From Cryptococcus deneoformans JEC21 (Eukaryota; Basidiomycota; Tremellomycetes; Tremellales; Cryptococcaceae), in the NCBI RefSeq assembly GCF_000091045.1, contig NC_006684.1, positions 335,001 to 397,500 of the forward strand: 62,500 nucleotides of DNA, given 5' to 3'. A model generated the notes under the pieces. That model was not told where the DNA came from. It did not search any database and saw nothing but the letters and a program-made list of their open reading frames with translations. The position numbers and the translations under genes are program-made. Positions 22,901-34,800 of this stretch are shown piece by piece. The number at the start of each line of letters is the position of its first letter. Position 1 is the stretch's first letter.

Positions 22901-24090
22901 GCAGAGAAAGAGAAGGGAAGGCTGGGGAATCGGCGAGAGGGACAAGGATTACGTGCGTAACAGGCTCTGCGGGGTCTGCGGGGCGGGTGATAATTGGGTG
23001 GGCGGAGGGAGAGACCGCAGGGTCTATGAGGGAGGTGAGATGGGACAGAGTGTGGACCACGGTGACTGCCGCCAAATTGCGTCAGCTTTCGTTCTCAACA
23101 AACGGAGATCATGAAAAGTGTAGATAGAGCTAAGCTAAAAGACAAAAGATGATCTGCAGGCAAGTTCCGGTGATGCCGGAGGCGGATAATGATCGATCCA
23201 TCAAAGCGTGATTAGTGACACCGGCAGGCACCGCCCTGGAACACTTTTACTCTTCCATCCTGCACCTTGTTCTCATCCCCGCACAGATCTCGGCGGAGAA
23301 TATCGGGTGCGACAGATCGACGACGCGACGCATCCACACAAAATACAGTGAAAGAGCAATCACTCAACTCACCTTCCAAACCGCTTTCCCGTAGATGACC
23401 CACAAGCTCATCAGCTTCCCATCCGGGCCTCGCCTTCCCTCTCCCCTTGACCGCTCCGCTTACCATCGCCAGGCTGGATCTAGCATTGGCCGTCTCCTTG
23501 ATGAGGGCCGGTGCTATGTCGTTTGCAGTCCCAGAAGCTGTCTGAGGTCGCCGACGACGTGAATGGGCGCCGCCACCTGAGCCTGAACGTGAACTGTAAC
23601 CAAAAGGAGGCGTGTTCAAATTCGAGGAAGGGTCTTTTGTAATTGGAGGAGGGATGCTTGAAGTGGGCGACACTATCGGCGAAAAAGGAGGCATGTCATG
23701 TAATGTTGCCACTCTACTGGGCTGGTTTATTCCAACAGGGATGACGTTGGCAGACATCGTCTCCTCTCCTATCGATAAGTTGATGTCTGATCCCAGACTT
23801 GAACCGAGACTTAGTCGTCTACCTGCCATCACCTTAGCCTTGAGTTCCTCTGCATGCACTACTCCATCTCCTCCTTGGTCTCCGTTTCCACTCTTTGTCA
23901 AGCTCAGTACTGTTGGCACTTTGGGACTGGATGATCTGGTTGTTAGAGGGTTAGGCCGATATGGCGTAAGAATCTCTGCTTGGGAGCTTGAGGTTGATGG
24001 AAGGAGCACTAAAAGAGATAGCGTTTGAGGATACTCTCCAGACATAGCCGATGGCGAAGTAAGAGAACGCGCAGTTAAGGATAAAGGCAT
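19935..24090 (-). CDS. PDE2: High-affinity cAMP phosphodiesterase (class I) with N-terminal receiver-like domain
   Basis: The C-terminal half is a class I 3',5'-cyclic nucleotide phosphodiesterase: signature HNYVHALDVLQ, metal-binding AAMGHDVGHPGLSNAF, and KCADISNP. It hydrolyses cAMP and so limits PKA signalling. The gene is usually drawn from near 23.1 kb, but that exon (from 23065) has no ATG in frame. The long ORF 24090-23232 joins it through a 166-nt intron (23231-23066: donor GTGCCT, branch CTGAC, acceptor GGCAG) with frame kept. Across the join, a response-regulator fold can be traced: FTVFCVDASRRRS (beta1), VTHVILVPLADS (beta3, without the phospho-Asp), PLIIAYSANPS (beta4) and GVLKPPYDL (beta5, conserved Lys-Pro). 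Further introns lie near 21650, 21460, 21390 and 21030. The N-terminus and the linker are Ser/Pro-rich. The domain reading is inference; the catalytic assignment is firm. Confidence 0.8.
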
Positions 24091-26670
24091 GATGGATAAA
24101 AAGGTTTAAAAAAGGATGTCGGGATTGAAGAAGAAGGAGCGATATACTCCTAGATGGAATGCTTGACAAAATGTTGAAACCGTCCGGAAAAAGAGTTTAA
24201 CTCAGCACATGCAATGTGTGGAGCTCGCGGTGCCTTTGAGAGCGAAATACCGGAAGCATGTTAAGATCTTCCTCACCTTAAAATTTTGATGTCGATGACT
24301 TACCTTGGCCAACCGTCCAGCTCCATATATATAATCAACCCGTTACGAGAACAACAAGTGCTCGCACCGAAGGCAAGGTAATGACTCCCCTAGGATTGTC
24401 AAAGCCCAAGTGCTGGATTCCTCCTGCCACTTGCCAAAAGATATTAGAGGCGCTGTTGTTAAGCTAACGATGAAGAGATCGATTGCGATAATCGAAAAGG
24501 TCGAATGCTTGAGGTTATCTATGGAGAAAGGTAAAAAGAGAAGTGAGATAGATGATTGAGTTTAGACGATTGGAGAGGTGACAGTGATGCAAGTTCCCAA
24601 AACAGGATTAAGATCGACGATGTGCGACGTGCGGGATTGGAGAGACGCCTGTAAAACCCGAGTTAACCTGAGTCGGATGCCAAATGATATGTGGTACGTA
24701 ATCCATTTGAGGCGTCGGCTGCCCTGAACCGTATTCTTGGTCGTCTGTCATCAATCTGTAATCTGTAACTGTGTGTGTGGCCATATGTTTGTGTTTGCAA
24801 AAAGAGAGTGCTTGCAGCACACTGAATGTCGATTGCCTCTATAGTTAGCTCGTCATGAATATTCCATGCCCTCCTTATATGTCGTATGTCATAAATTAGA
24901 AATCGTATAAGCACAGGAACAAGCGGAGCCGCAAGTTCGTTTTTGGCAGGGACTTACTGACCTGCACCGAAGAAAGCCGGATGGATATTCAGGCACGGAT
25001 CTAGCATTGCTACTAGTCAAACATTTCTCCAGCCAATCAAAAAAATTATCGTCCGCATTTCATTGCTTTTCTTACATAGAAGGCGCTTCAGCGTAGGTAA
25101 ATGACATGATGTATATGGTCTTTCGGTGTCTATAAAATTATTGGAACGGCGGATTGTTCATCTTTTAGTTAACCCTACCATCGCTATATACAAGTTTTGT
25201 TATGATATTCCATGATTGACACTTGAAGACTGCTCATCGTGACCTCCTCCGTTGTTGTGGTTACACGTGTATCGCCATTATTTTACTCGATATATGTGGA
25301 AGGCGCAACGAGGAGGTTGTGATTTAATTATGGTACAAACAATCCCTCGTACGTTTCAAATATGGGAATTCTTATTTTTCAGGGCTAATTCCTTCCAGTT
25401 CAATTTTGATTCCATTTCCTAGTTTTGGGTCGCGCCTGGCTTTGTCGTATTCCTTTCTTAACCCGTCCTATTACAATCTCAATGTGATCTCTTCCGGAGA
25501 TATGCGTTGCGAAGTGTCCAAGAGGGGACAGGTTACTGGCTTGATGAGCACGGCCTTGCCCCCACACAAGCTGCCGTCAAGCAGAAATATACTAAACAGC
25601 AATTATTAATCATTAGTGCTGTATTTTGCTGCAACCGACATCCGTCCAAGTCACTTCAGTTTTCAATCGCGTGCATTACGCCCTCAATTTTTTAATAAGC
25701 ATGGCAACTGTGATGAGAGCTCCAATCCAGCACCCACTACACATGGCCCGATACGTCCGCAACGCATTCACAGTTCACTGGAGGGGATGGTAGAAGAAAG
25801 TATCAGCGGGACCGGATATCAGCCCAGTACTTGATGACGCCTGAGTGCTGAAGGTGATGCGTGTTGGATTGTTTATCCGTAACCAATCACATCACGAGGG
25901 ACCTGAACATCAGCCTGCTCTATGAAACGACGCGCACTGACAGGAAAAGTCGTTTGTGACTTCTGCCACGCTTGCCTTGCCCTTCACCAAAACCATCGTC
26001 CGCCAGCTACTCGGCATTGTCGCTTAGGATTCATGGGGCCAAAGGAGAGAACACGCTATGCATTCCTGCTTGCCCGACGGCATACCTCCACGTCCGTCTC
26101 ACCATCACATCAAACAAGACTTCACCTGTCGCTCTGCCGAAACGGGAGATGATGGCAACACAAAGGCATCACACACCAATGCATCACTTTAATCGCCCGG
26201 TGCCACGAGAGAGAACAGAAGTGGAAAGGCGGAGGAGGCCCCTTCTGCACTGGAGATATACCGCCGCTGCCGGGAGTGCATGGTTGAAACAAAGGACCTT
26301 TGAAGCCTTCATTTGCTCGTCAACTCCAGCCCACTCTTCGCTGATTGCGCATTGACGGATGAGTGGACCTTTCGCATGAGAGGCAACTGAAGTCGGGTGC
26401 GGAGCATATATCAAGAGAGAGCTGCAGGATGCATAACTGCCCAGCATCCGCTACTAACACATCCCCTAACGGTCCACTGCCTTCACTTACAGACACTTTT
26501 ATTCACGACGCAAGGACCTTGCACGCCGCCTTTAACCACTACTCGGGCTTCTTTTATCCCCACAGTTATTGTTTTTCATTCAACGTGAGTTTTGGCGGGT
26601 GTTATCGAGTCGCTGGGAGCATTATTGACTTGCTGTTTTTTCCATTAGATCATCCTTCCATCCATTCGCC
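24091..26670. other. Long intergenic region (about 2.6 kb) between divergent genes
   Basis: This is the longest gene-free stretch in the window. Many short ORFs occur on both strands, but none has splice-linked partners or recognisable content. It must hold the promoters of the PDE gene (-) and of the 26671 gene (+). AT-rich blocks occur near 25000-25400. I see no tRNA, transposon ends or tandem repeat. Long upstream regions of this kind often mark heavily regulated genes or a non-coding transcript. Confidence 0.5.
26585..26648 (+). other. Probable 5' UTR intron
   Basis: Donor GTGAGT at 26585, a TTGAC branch-like site and a pyrimidine-rich CTGTTTTTTCCATTAG acceptor ending at 26648, 22 bp before the ATG at 26671. 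The 64-nt length is normal for this genome. Confidence 0.6.
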
Positions 26671-28141
26671 ATGGCTACTTACCTTGCTCCTCCGGTCTCT
26701 TCTAATAAGGAGAACTCTCCCGCACCTAACATCGCCCTCAGCGATATCGACGCCATCTCTCTTTCCTTGCGTACCTCACTTTCCGGGGTTACTCTTCCGG
26801 CCAAAAAGAAGGTTGCTGCCCTTGGTCTTGGCCGTGCTCCAAAATTCACTTATCGTCGCCACTCCAACAAGCCTTACAACCGATCTACCTCCATCACCCG
26901 AGCTAAAAAGGCTGCTGTTCAAACCAAGAGTGTCAGGTCCAAGGCTGCCGTCAAAAAGAGTAACACCAGGCCTCTGCCCTTGAAGTTGGTCCAAAGGCTA
27001 GATGTGGAAAGCGCGAGGCTGGAGAGGTTAAGAAAAGCCGTTTGGAACCCTCCTGCTCCGGTTCCTGGCCAAGTCAGAGTTCCTCTCAAATTGCCTTATC
27101 CTAGGTTCCCTTCAATTGAATACATTGATAATGAATACCTCAAGGAAATTGTGAGTCTCACTATTCTGGATGAAAGCGAGTTGTAGCTGACCACAGCTCT
27201 AGCCCGTTCAGTACATCTTTGACCGCATGGTTCCTCTTCTTCCCTCCATTGCTACCATTACCCTTGCCTACCAACCTTATGCTTCCATTCCTCACCCCGA
27301 CTCCAAAATCTTGCGTGACACCACTCTCGCTTTTGCCATTCCAGAGGTTATCGACGGTCGCAAACCACATTGGGCCGCCAAAGCACGAGGACGAGAGCCA
27401 GATCTGGCACTTGCTGTCGCTTACAAATCTGGAGAAGGGTCAAACGGTAACACGGTCGTTGCAGTCAATAGTCTTGCTTTTGCTACTCAATGCGCGTACT
27501 GGCCTCGACTTCTGACCACGTCAATACCAATTCCTACTCCCAAACGCCCTACACCTTCAGCATCAGCTGTCTCAACCTCTCTCCCTGCTATTGTCGAGAC
27601 TGAAGAAAATGTTTCCGATGCTTCCTTTTCATCTTCATCGTCATGGTCTGATAGCGATTCAGAGGTCGAGTTCATTGACCTTCCCAGGCTGCCGAGACCT
27701 GTCAAGGACGACAAGGGTTTCTTACATCTTCCTCTTGTTGAGCTCCCTATCCCATCTCCTTCCACGTTCCCCATCATCCACCGACATCTCCACCACCCTT
27801 CTCGGGCTCTTCTTCCCGATCTCCTTGGTCTGCCTGAGCACTACACGACTCGGTCGCAAGTGCTTGATGCCATCTCTGGTCTCTCGGTTCAGCAATTAAT
27901 GGACAAGCTCACGACCTTGCAAGGCGTTTGGCAAAACCTCTGCAGCCTTGGGATTGGACGACTGGGCACTTGGCGACAATTGGGAGAGGCATGGGCTTGT
28001 GTGGTGGGTGTAATCGCTGGTCAAGGTCTGCTGATTGCAGGACAAGAAGAAGCCGAGGTGCAGCGTACTGGGCGAAAGACTGCAGCGGAGGATGTTGCAT
28101 GGGAATGGGTGAGGCGAGAGAAGGCGAAGGAACAACAGTAG
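26671..28141 (+). CDS. Unrecognised protein with KEN-box-like N-terminus
   Basis: Two coding exons: 26671-27150, and from CCCGTTCAGTACATC (about 27202) to the TAG at 28141. The donor is GTGAGT and the acceptor GCTCTAG; a nearer ACCACAG would give an immediate stop. The product is about 473 residues. The N-terminal 110 residues are basic (GVTLPAKKKVAALGLGRAPK, TRAKKAAVQTKS) and carry SNKENSP, a KEN-box-like degron motif, at about residues 11-17. A compact region follows (YPRFPSIEYIDNEYLKEI, PVQYIFDRMVPLLPSIATIT, AFAIPEVIDGRKPHWAAKA), then an acidic Ser-rich stretch (SSSSSWSDSDSEVEFIDLP) and a helical C-terminus. No enzymatic motif is visible. The long promoter and 5' UTR intron suggest regulated expression. 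A Clp1-type basidiomycete mating regulator is one idea, but I cannot test it. Confidence 0.7.
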
Positions 28142-28453
28142 ATAGAAAAGTCATTACTCATCACCTACTCTAGAAGGATTGCCGGTTGTATAAATAGTAG
28201 TACTGTACTCGTAGTGATATAGTGACATGCATCATTCATCATCATATGCATCTCAGTCAGATCTCGGTCGGTGGACGAGCCCGGGACGAGCCACTACGTT
28301 CAGGCGGGGATATTCATCCGATTTAGCCGAGAGTGGAGGTGGAGGCCGAATGCGGGGCCGTGGGTGCGGTGACTTTAATGCGTATAAGCGGCAAGCTCAC
28401 CATTTCCCGTGTCGTCCATCTCATTTATATTCGTCTCCTCTTTTCCACTTTCC
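28142..28453 (+). promoter_or_regulatory. Promoter region of the quinone reductase gene
   Basis: About 310 bp between same-strand genes. It contains a GC-rich patch (28270-28390) and a pyrimidine-rich run ending just before the ATG at 28454. No TATA box is evident. Confidence 0.35.
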
Positions 28454-29815
28454 ATGTCCATTCTCACAAGACTCTCGTCCCGTGTTCCATACCTCGCAAA
28501 ACAATTATCCACCATGCCCTCTTTCCAGATCCCAAAGACCATGAAGGCCATCCAGGTATGTAGTCTACTTCTTCGCCAAATATATCACCCATTTTGACTC
28601 TTGTTCACAAGGTCGACGCTCCGGGCGGCCCCGAAGTCAACGTCCTTCGGGAAATCCCTGTCCCGACTCCCAATCCAGATGAGGTTTTGATCAAAGTTCA
28701 GTACACGTAGGTCTCAACCCCCGTATTGAGTGAGGTGTGGTGACTAAAGCGATCGGACCTTTGGACATTTAGTGGTGTTAACTACATTGACACCTGTAAG
28801 GCATATCACTGCAGACAGCGCATGAATTTCGAGGCTGACAATGTTTAGACTACCGAAGTGGTCTCTATCCCAAGAAATTCCCCTACACTGTCGGACAGGA
28901 TGCTGTCGGCACCCTCGTCCAGGGCCCTTCTTCTCCCGACGTCAAGTTTGACATCCCCCTCGGTACCACCGTCTTCACTCCTGCCGGCAGCTCTTTCGCC
29001 GAGTACCTCGTTGCTCCTTCTTCCCGTGTCGGTGTCGTGCCCGAGGGTGTTGACCCTAAAGACGGTGTTTCTTGGTCTACCGTCGGTCTTACCGCCCTTG
29101 CCCTCGCCAAGGAGAGTTACCCCGTCAAGAAGGGTGACTGGGTTCTTATCCGAGCTGCTGCCGGTGGTGTCGGCCTCGTGCTCACTCAGATTGTAAAATA
29201 TCTTGGTGGTCATGTGATCGGTACGGTCTCTTCCCAGGACAAGGCCGAGCTCGTCAAGAGTTACGGTGCTGATTTGGTCCTCTTGAGCACCGATCCTTCA
29301 GAGGATAATGTTAAGAAGATTTTGGAAGTGACAAACGGTGGTGTGCACGGCGTGTACGATGGCGTTGGAAAGGATACCTGGGAAGAGGATTTCCTTGTCG
29401 TCAGGCGAAAGGGTACCATCGTTACTTTTGGTAACGCTTCTGTAAGTGTTTTTTTTTTCTTTGGTACAAGAAAGGCCAAGCTGACATGGCGTTCGGTAAA
29501 AGGGTGCCGTCCCCGCATTTGCTCCTCTTAAACTTACACCCAAAGCCCTCAAGGTCACCCGACCCACCGTCTGGTCCATCGTCACTACCCCTGAAGAATT
29601 CAAGGAGTACACCACCGAGTTGGTCGATATCGTCAAGAAAGCCGGTCTCAAGGTGTGTATTTTTCTAGATCAAGAATACCAAATGCTGAAAGGGGAGACA
29701 GTTTGAAGTGTACAAGGTGTACGAGCTTACCCAAGAAGGCGTCGTCCAGGCCCAGAAGGACATTACTTCCAGGGGAACCACCGGCAAGCTCTTGATCCAC
29801 GTTGCCGACAAGTAA
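28454..29815 (+). CDS. NADPH:quinone oxidoreductase, zeta-crystallin-like (Zta1 type)
   Basis: Medium-chain dehydrogenase/reductase without the zinc ligands of alcohol dehydrogenases. Seen: MKAIQVDAPGGPEVN, VLIKVQYTGVNYIDTYYRSG, FPYTVGQDAVGTL, the nucleotide-binding loop IRAAAGGVGLVLTQIVKYLG, IGTVSSQDKAELVKSYGADL, GVYDGVGKDTWEEDF and a GKLLIHV C-terminus. Yeast Zta1 and zeta-crystallin reduce quinones with NADPH and bind AU-rich RNA. Introns lie near 28556, 28707, 28796, 29442 and 29653. There are two in-frame starts: ATG 28454 gives a leader MSILTRLSSRVPYLAKQLST that looks like a mitochondrial presequence (Arg/Lys, Ser, no acid), while ATG 28514 (MPSFQIPKTMKAIQ) would give the cytosolic form. 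Both forms may be made. Confidence 0.9.
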
Positions 29816-29949
29816 AATATGAATTGTTGTACCGAGTGGGAGGAAGGGTTGTGAACGTATGCAACAAAAAACGTATCTCAATGTGCTCGAAAGATCGTTA
29901 ACTCACGAATACATGATGCATACTCTAAATCCTACGTCATTACAACTTA

Positions 29950-31681
29950 TTACAACCCTCTATTCACAGCTGACGCTACAGCAAAGCTGGCCAAACTACC
30001 CCCAGCGAGACCTGCTACAAGGCAAAACGAAGCGAGCGTCGCAGCGACATCTCTTTCGTCCTCTTTGATACGATGGTTGAGGTTTGGTGATGATGATACG
30101 ATCATGCAGAGTGACCCAAGGTACCTTCCATACAAGTTAACGACGTGTTTCCAACACTCTTAAGAAGAAAGAAGAGGAGACTTACCCGTTGGTCATGGAG
30201 AACAAAAGAATGATCAGGAAGTATAAAATGTCAGAATCGATGAATGGGGTATTATTAACCTCTCGAGGGGTAACGTTGCAAGCGAAGAAGATGGGGATGA
30301 AGAAGATGCGTCCGAGAGACAGGAGGAGGATACGTCGAGGTGAAGTGAAGAGGAGTGCAGAGTATGAGGGGAGGTATGTTCGGCCAATATAGTCCCCGAC
30401 TATTGAGTTTATTAGTTTCCACAATCAAAAAGTAACAGCAATGAACTTGCTGTTGAAAATGACGAAATGAAGGGGCATGAATACATCCGGCTGCAACAGC
30501 CTAGGTGTAGGCTGATGTGTCGAAAGAATCCTAGTGGTGATTGCCGGGAAGACAGACTTATTCAAAAGTCAGCTCTTCTTGGTTGCTATGTATGGTTACG
30601 GACAGCCTCACCAGAGTAACGACAAAGACAAAAGCAACAGCCAAGTTGAGCTCCCAGTTCTTCTTGAACAATTTCCTTGTCGTTCCGTTCTCACGTTTAT
30701 TACCTTCCACATTATTAAGCTCACTAGCAGCAAATTTAGGGGCTACCACATCAAGGTATTTAGGATGTCTCTTGAGGTATCTGCTCGCCATGAAACATCC
30801 GACCACGCCCAGTGAGCACGCTGCCCACAGACCTACACCTGCGAGTTTACTCGCTTCTTCTCCCTCATCATCTTGTCCATTATCACTTTTAGCTATCGCG
30901 GAGACAAAAGCCAAAGCAAACTGGACGCCGGATACGAGGACGGCGATGCCACCTTGTCCCGACATGACGCCGAGGGTCTGTTCCGAGCCCCACAGGGAAG
31001 AGAGCGCAAAGACGGATGATTGGAGGTAGGCTGTAGAGAATGAAAGGACGAGTGATATGAAGACGAGGGCCGAGAAAAGGAGTGAAGAGGATAACCTTGG
31101 GAAGAGAAAGGGCAAGGCGGGATAGGTGGTGAGCAGGGCCGTCACAAGGAGGATTACAAGAGAAGAATGGAGTCGCTTTGCTGGTGATACCTGACCAATC
31201 GCCGTGTCAGAGCGACTCTTTCCAACGGCACCTCTAAAACATACCTTGCCGACATGGCGCTGGGCCATACCAAGGAAGAAGAGGTTTCCGAAGCAGTATA
31301 CGGTGGATAGTATACTCGCGAGGTTTCTACGTAGGCTCGAGTCTGGAGGAAGGTACGATATAAGTAGAGGGAATGTACAAATGAGGGCTAAGAATGACAT
31401 TTGCATGGCACCATTAGCACAGCGCAATTGGTACGGAACAGATTAAACTCACCATTCCAGCTCATGAGAACACCAGCACCAAGGACCCAAAAGCAAAAAT
31501 AGACCTTGACGCTCTCGTACTCCACGACCTCTCTGGCTGCGCCGTGGCCGAGCTGGCGGTCGATGTGGTCGAGAGTGGCTGGATCTGTAGGATCTGCATT
31601 GGCTGCAGCGGAAGGGATGACTGGTTGATACTCCGCTGGGTCTGGACGAGTGGACAGAGCGCTGCGTATGGCTGCGAGCAT
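29950..31681 (-). CDS. Equilibrative nucleoside transporter (ENT/Fun26 family)
   Basis: ATG at 31681 opens a hydrophilic N-terminus (MLAAIRSALSTRPDPAEYQP). The first membrane segment (YESVKVYFCFWVLGAGVLMS with Trp-Asn) spans the first exon junction. Exon 2 (about 31400-30560) has further helices, including SFLALICTFPLLISYLP and the family segment GSEQTLGVMSGQGGIAVLVS. The last exons read VGDYIGRTYLPSYSALLF, RRILLLSLGRIFFIPIFFAC and MTNGYLGSLCMIVSS, with the ENT-conserved GDYIGR and R...R...P pattern, ending in AVASAVNRGL at 29950. About ten or eleven helices are expected. The fungal family member Fun26 works in the vacuole and moves nucleosides and nicotinamide riboside. The gene converges with the quinone reductase, 134 bp apart. 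Confidence 0.88.
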
Positions 31682-31853
31682 TGTAGATGTATGGAGAGAT
31701 AAATGAACTTGAATTTGAACGAACTTCATTCATTTCGTTCTGCGTTTCGGTATCACTTTGCACTTGTAAATCTATTCGCTTTATATTTTGTCACCACATT
31801 TCTCCCACCGCACCTCCAGCACCTCGACAGCTCATTCCCAGGCAGAAAATAGC

Positions 31854-34800
31854 ATGCAAGGCAGCTCGCCTGCTGCCACCGGTGGGCCCGAAGCATCCCA
31901 TCAGCCACTACCACCGATCGATCCTCCGGCAGCCGTTCAACAACAGGTTACAATTCCGACACTTCAGGTAGCTCTTGAAAATCCAAATCCTGTCCCCGAT
32001 GCACCTGCAGGAGTGAATTCAATGGTCGATCCTGAAGCACAATTATCTGACGGAATAAATGCGGTTGAGCTTGGAACTGCTGCAGACGATTCGACAAATC
32101 TCAATGGGACTATTATTGAAACTATTGCCGACAGCTCAACAGCTGGAGAGATCACGACTTAGTATGTCCTCTCATATCCTTGCAAAGTTACAACCCTTAC
32201 ACTATATTCAGCCAAGGGGGTATACCCCCATATTCTGCGCCTTCACATGTCATCTATCCCGAAGAAAACATTCCTAACCCATTCGTGGGCGACATGCGGC
32301 CCCAACCCGTCTTTGATAACCTACGGCCTCATTCGCTTTTTCGCCCAGCAGTCCTGCCAGCAGATGTCGACCTTCGTCTTGATCAGAGCAGTATCTGGAT
32401 GACTGTCGATGAGCAGACTTGTAAGTAACAGATACCGATGGCTTGCCCTTTGCTTACACTTCTCCTATTCATGCAGCTCGGGCCGTTTATTGGATCACAC
32501 CTACATGTCTTTGTTGCAAGCATCCAGCATTTGCTCAGCACTGTGATCGTGGCTGGCCCGCATGCGCGCGATGTACCTCCCGTGGCATCAACTGTCTCCC
32601 GGGAAAGCAATGGGGTAACTTGCGTGCCAAGTCTCGTCGTAGAGGTACAGCTTCTTTCGTACCAGCACCCAGGGCCACGACATCACGAAGTGTCAGGCTC
32701 AGTAATGCTGCTAAATTAGCTATTGAGGCTGCCGAAGCTGCTTCTGCTGCTGCATCAACTGAGATCACGAAGGCGACTATGCAAAAGTCAAATCCCAAAC
32801 CAAAGGCAACTACTATCGTGGACACTGAAATGACGAATGGCGAAAAAGCAAATGGTATTACCACCAAATCTGCAACGTCCCCTTTAACAGTGCCGGCGGA
32901 AATTACATCTCCTGATGTACCAATTCCTATCGTCACTGCTCCACCTACTGCCGCAACCTCCCTACCCAATCGTAGCAAACGACCTCATTCAGTCCTTGCC
33001 GTTCCGTCGTCCAAAAACGAAGTGTTTACCAAACGGCCTCGCCAAAAGGTCCCATTAGCAAAGTCTGTCGTTGCGTCTTCACCCGACGATGAATTGTATT
33101 TCGCACGCCTCAAAGCCAACGAGCTCAAACCCGCGTTGAGCAATACCCATGGCTCATGTCCTGTCTGGGCCCAGACGCGAAGAGGTCTCCAAGCGGCGTT
33201 GGAATACTTTAGAGAACCAAAAAGAACCTTGGGAGCAAGTGTGGATATTAGTGGAGGCGGTATGGCGAGAGGTGTTTTGTTTGAAGGCGCAGTTGAGGCG
33301 CAGGGCGTTTACTGGGGGCAAGGTGAACGAATAGGAACCATTATGACTTCTATGTAAGTGCTCTCTTGTCGATTGACATGCTCTGTTATTTACATTACTA
33401 TCAAGCGGTCATCCTCGTAGACAAAAACCCATCATTCCGCAGGAGGACGAGGTAGCACCTGTACTTCCTGAGCCTTCTTCCTCCACGCTTTCAGCTACAG
33501 CAGGCATCAATCTTGCAGAATCATTGAAGTCCGGGAAAAAGGAAGCTGTCAACGACGAGTTACCAGAAATCAAAGCGCTGTTAAAAACACAAAGAGCGAG
33601 GATACCGGTTGCTCTCGCTGTCGCCCAAGACTATAGCGCGGTTCCTTTTAGAGTAGCAAAGCCATTTATGGTGCTCGGGTGGTTCTGGATTGTCGAGTCT
33701 TGGGTGTGTTCCCATTTTTTCTCGCTTCTCGTTCGCTTTGATGCTAAAATAAATACATAGCTCGAGCCGGTGCTTACTTCATTGGAACTCTTCAAGCCCA
33801 TTCAAAAAGCTCCCAGTGGTCCACCAGAAAAAGTTGTATGGAAATTTAGATTCGAATATTGCCGTGGATCCCAACCACCACCTTGGTGGTCAACTCCCAG
33901 CCAGCAGTCTGGTCAACAAGGGGAGGAATCTATCACTGCCACCAGAAAGGTGCCTGTTGACTCATCATGGGATTTTATCGGGCATAGCAATACCAATGAG
34001 GCGGATACGGTGAGATCACCAACGCCGGTAGATGAGCCGAACGGTCACGTAGAAATGTACAGTAGTGAAGAGGATAAAAAGTACACCCACCAATGTGAAA
34101 ACTGCCGAAAGATCTCACATAGGGTATATGCGGATGGGGATATCTGCCTGAACGAGAGCTGCTCTTGGTTCTTTGGTGATGCGTCTGATGCCAGTAGTAG
34201 GTCAACCATTTGCCTCTCCATTCATGTGTTATGTCTACTAATTCCTATGTTAGACCGGATAGGACCAATTCGAAACGAACCGGGAGCACTTCAAGAAATA
34301 CCGCATATCCTCCCCGAACAGCTCAATCTCGTTCTGGTTCCGGAGGAACCAGGCGTCCATATGTTAAAGGGCGGACGAGAAAATATTGGGCGAGAATACT
34401 GGACAGGGTTCGTGTGTAGTAAATGTAAACTGGCTCAGGAGAGAGATGATTGGTCTGGCTGGAGATGCAAGTTGTGTGATGTAAGTGGCGGATATCCTAC
34501 CACCATTTTTCAAGAGCTGACCCGTGAGCATATATAATAGTACTTTGTGATTAAATCTGGATTTCACTCACACATCGCCCTCCGGCCTCTCCGACCCGTC
34601 TGCACCGGACCAAGGCAAGAAGACGGTTTCGCCACATGGCCCAAGCCGGCACACAGATCATGGTCTCTTTACGAAGATAACGCCAAGGTCATTCGTTATC
34701 AGGTCGATGCCACCCTGGGTCCGGGGACAGAGGTTCATCATGTATTAGGCAGTGAGAGGCAGGCGGATTTCACTGGGAAATCTTTCATGGAGCTGCAAAA

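Noticed and set aside
23212..24090. Separate gene ending in GGACRCH next to the phosphodiesterase
   Set aside because: The downstream PDE exon lacks its own ATG, a phase-compatible intron joins the two, and a receiver-like fold spans the join. Kept as one gene, with the uncertainty stated.
25972..26588. Overlapping small ORFs in the long intergenic region
   Set aside because: Several frames on both strands are open for 60-200 codons, but they contradict each other, have no splice links and have no recognisable content.
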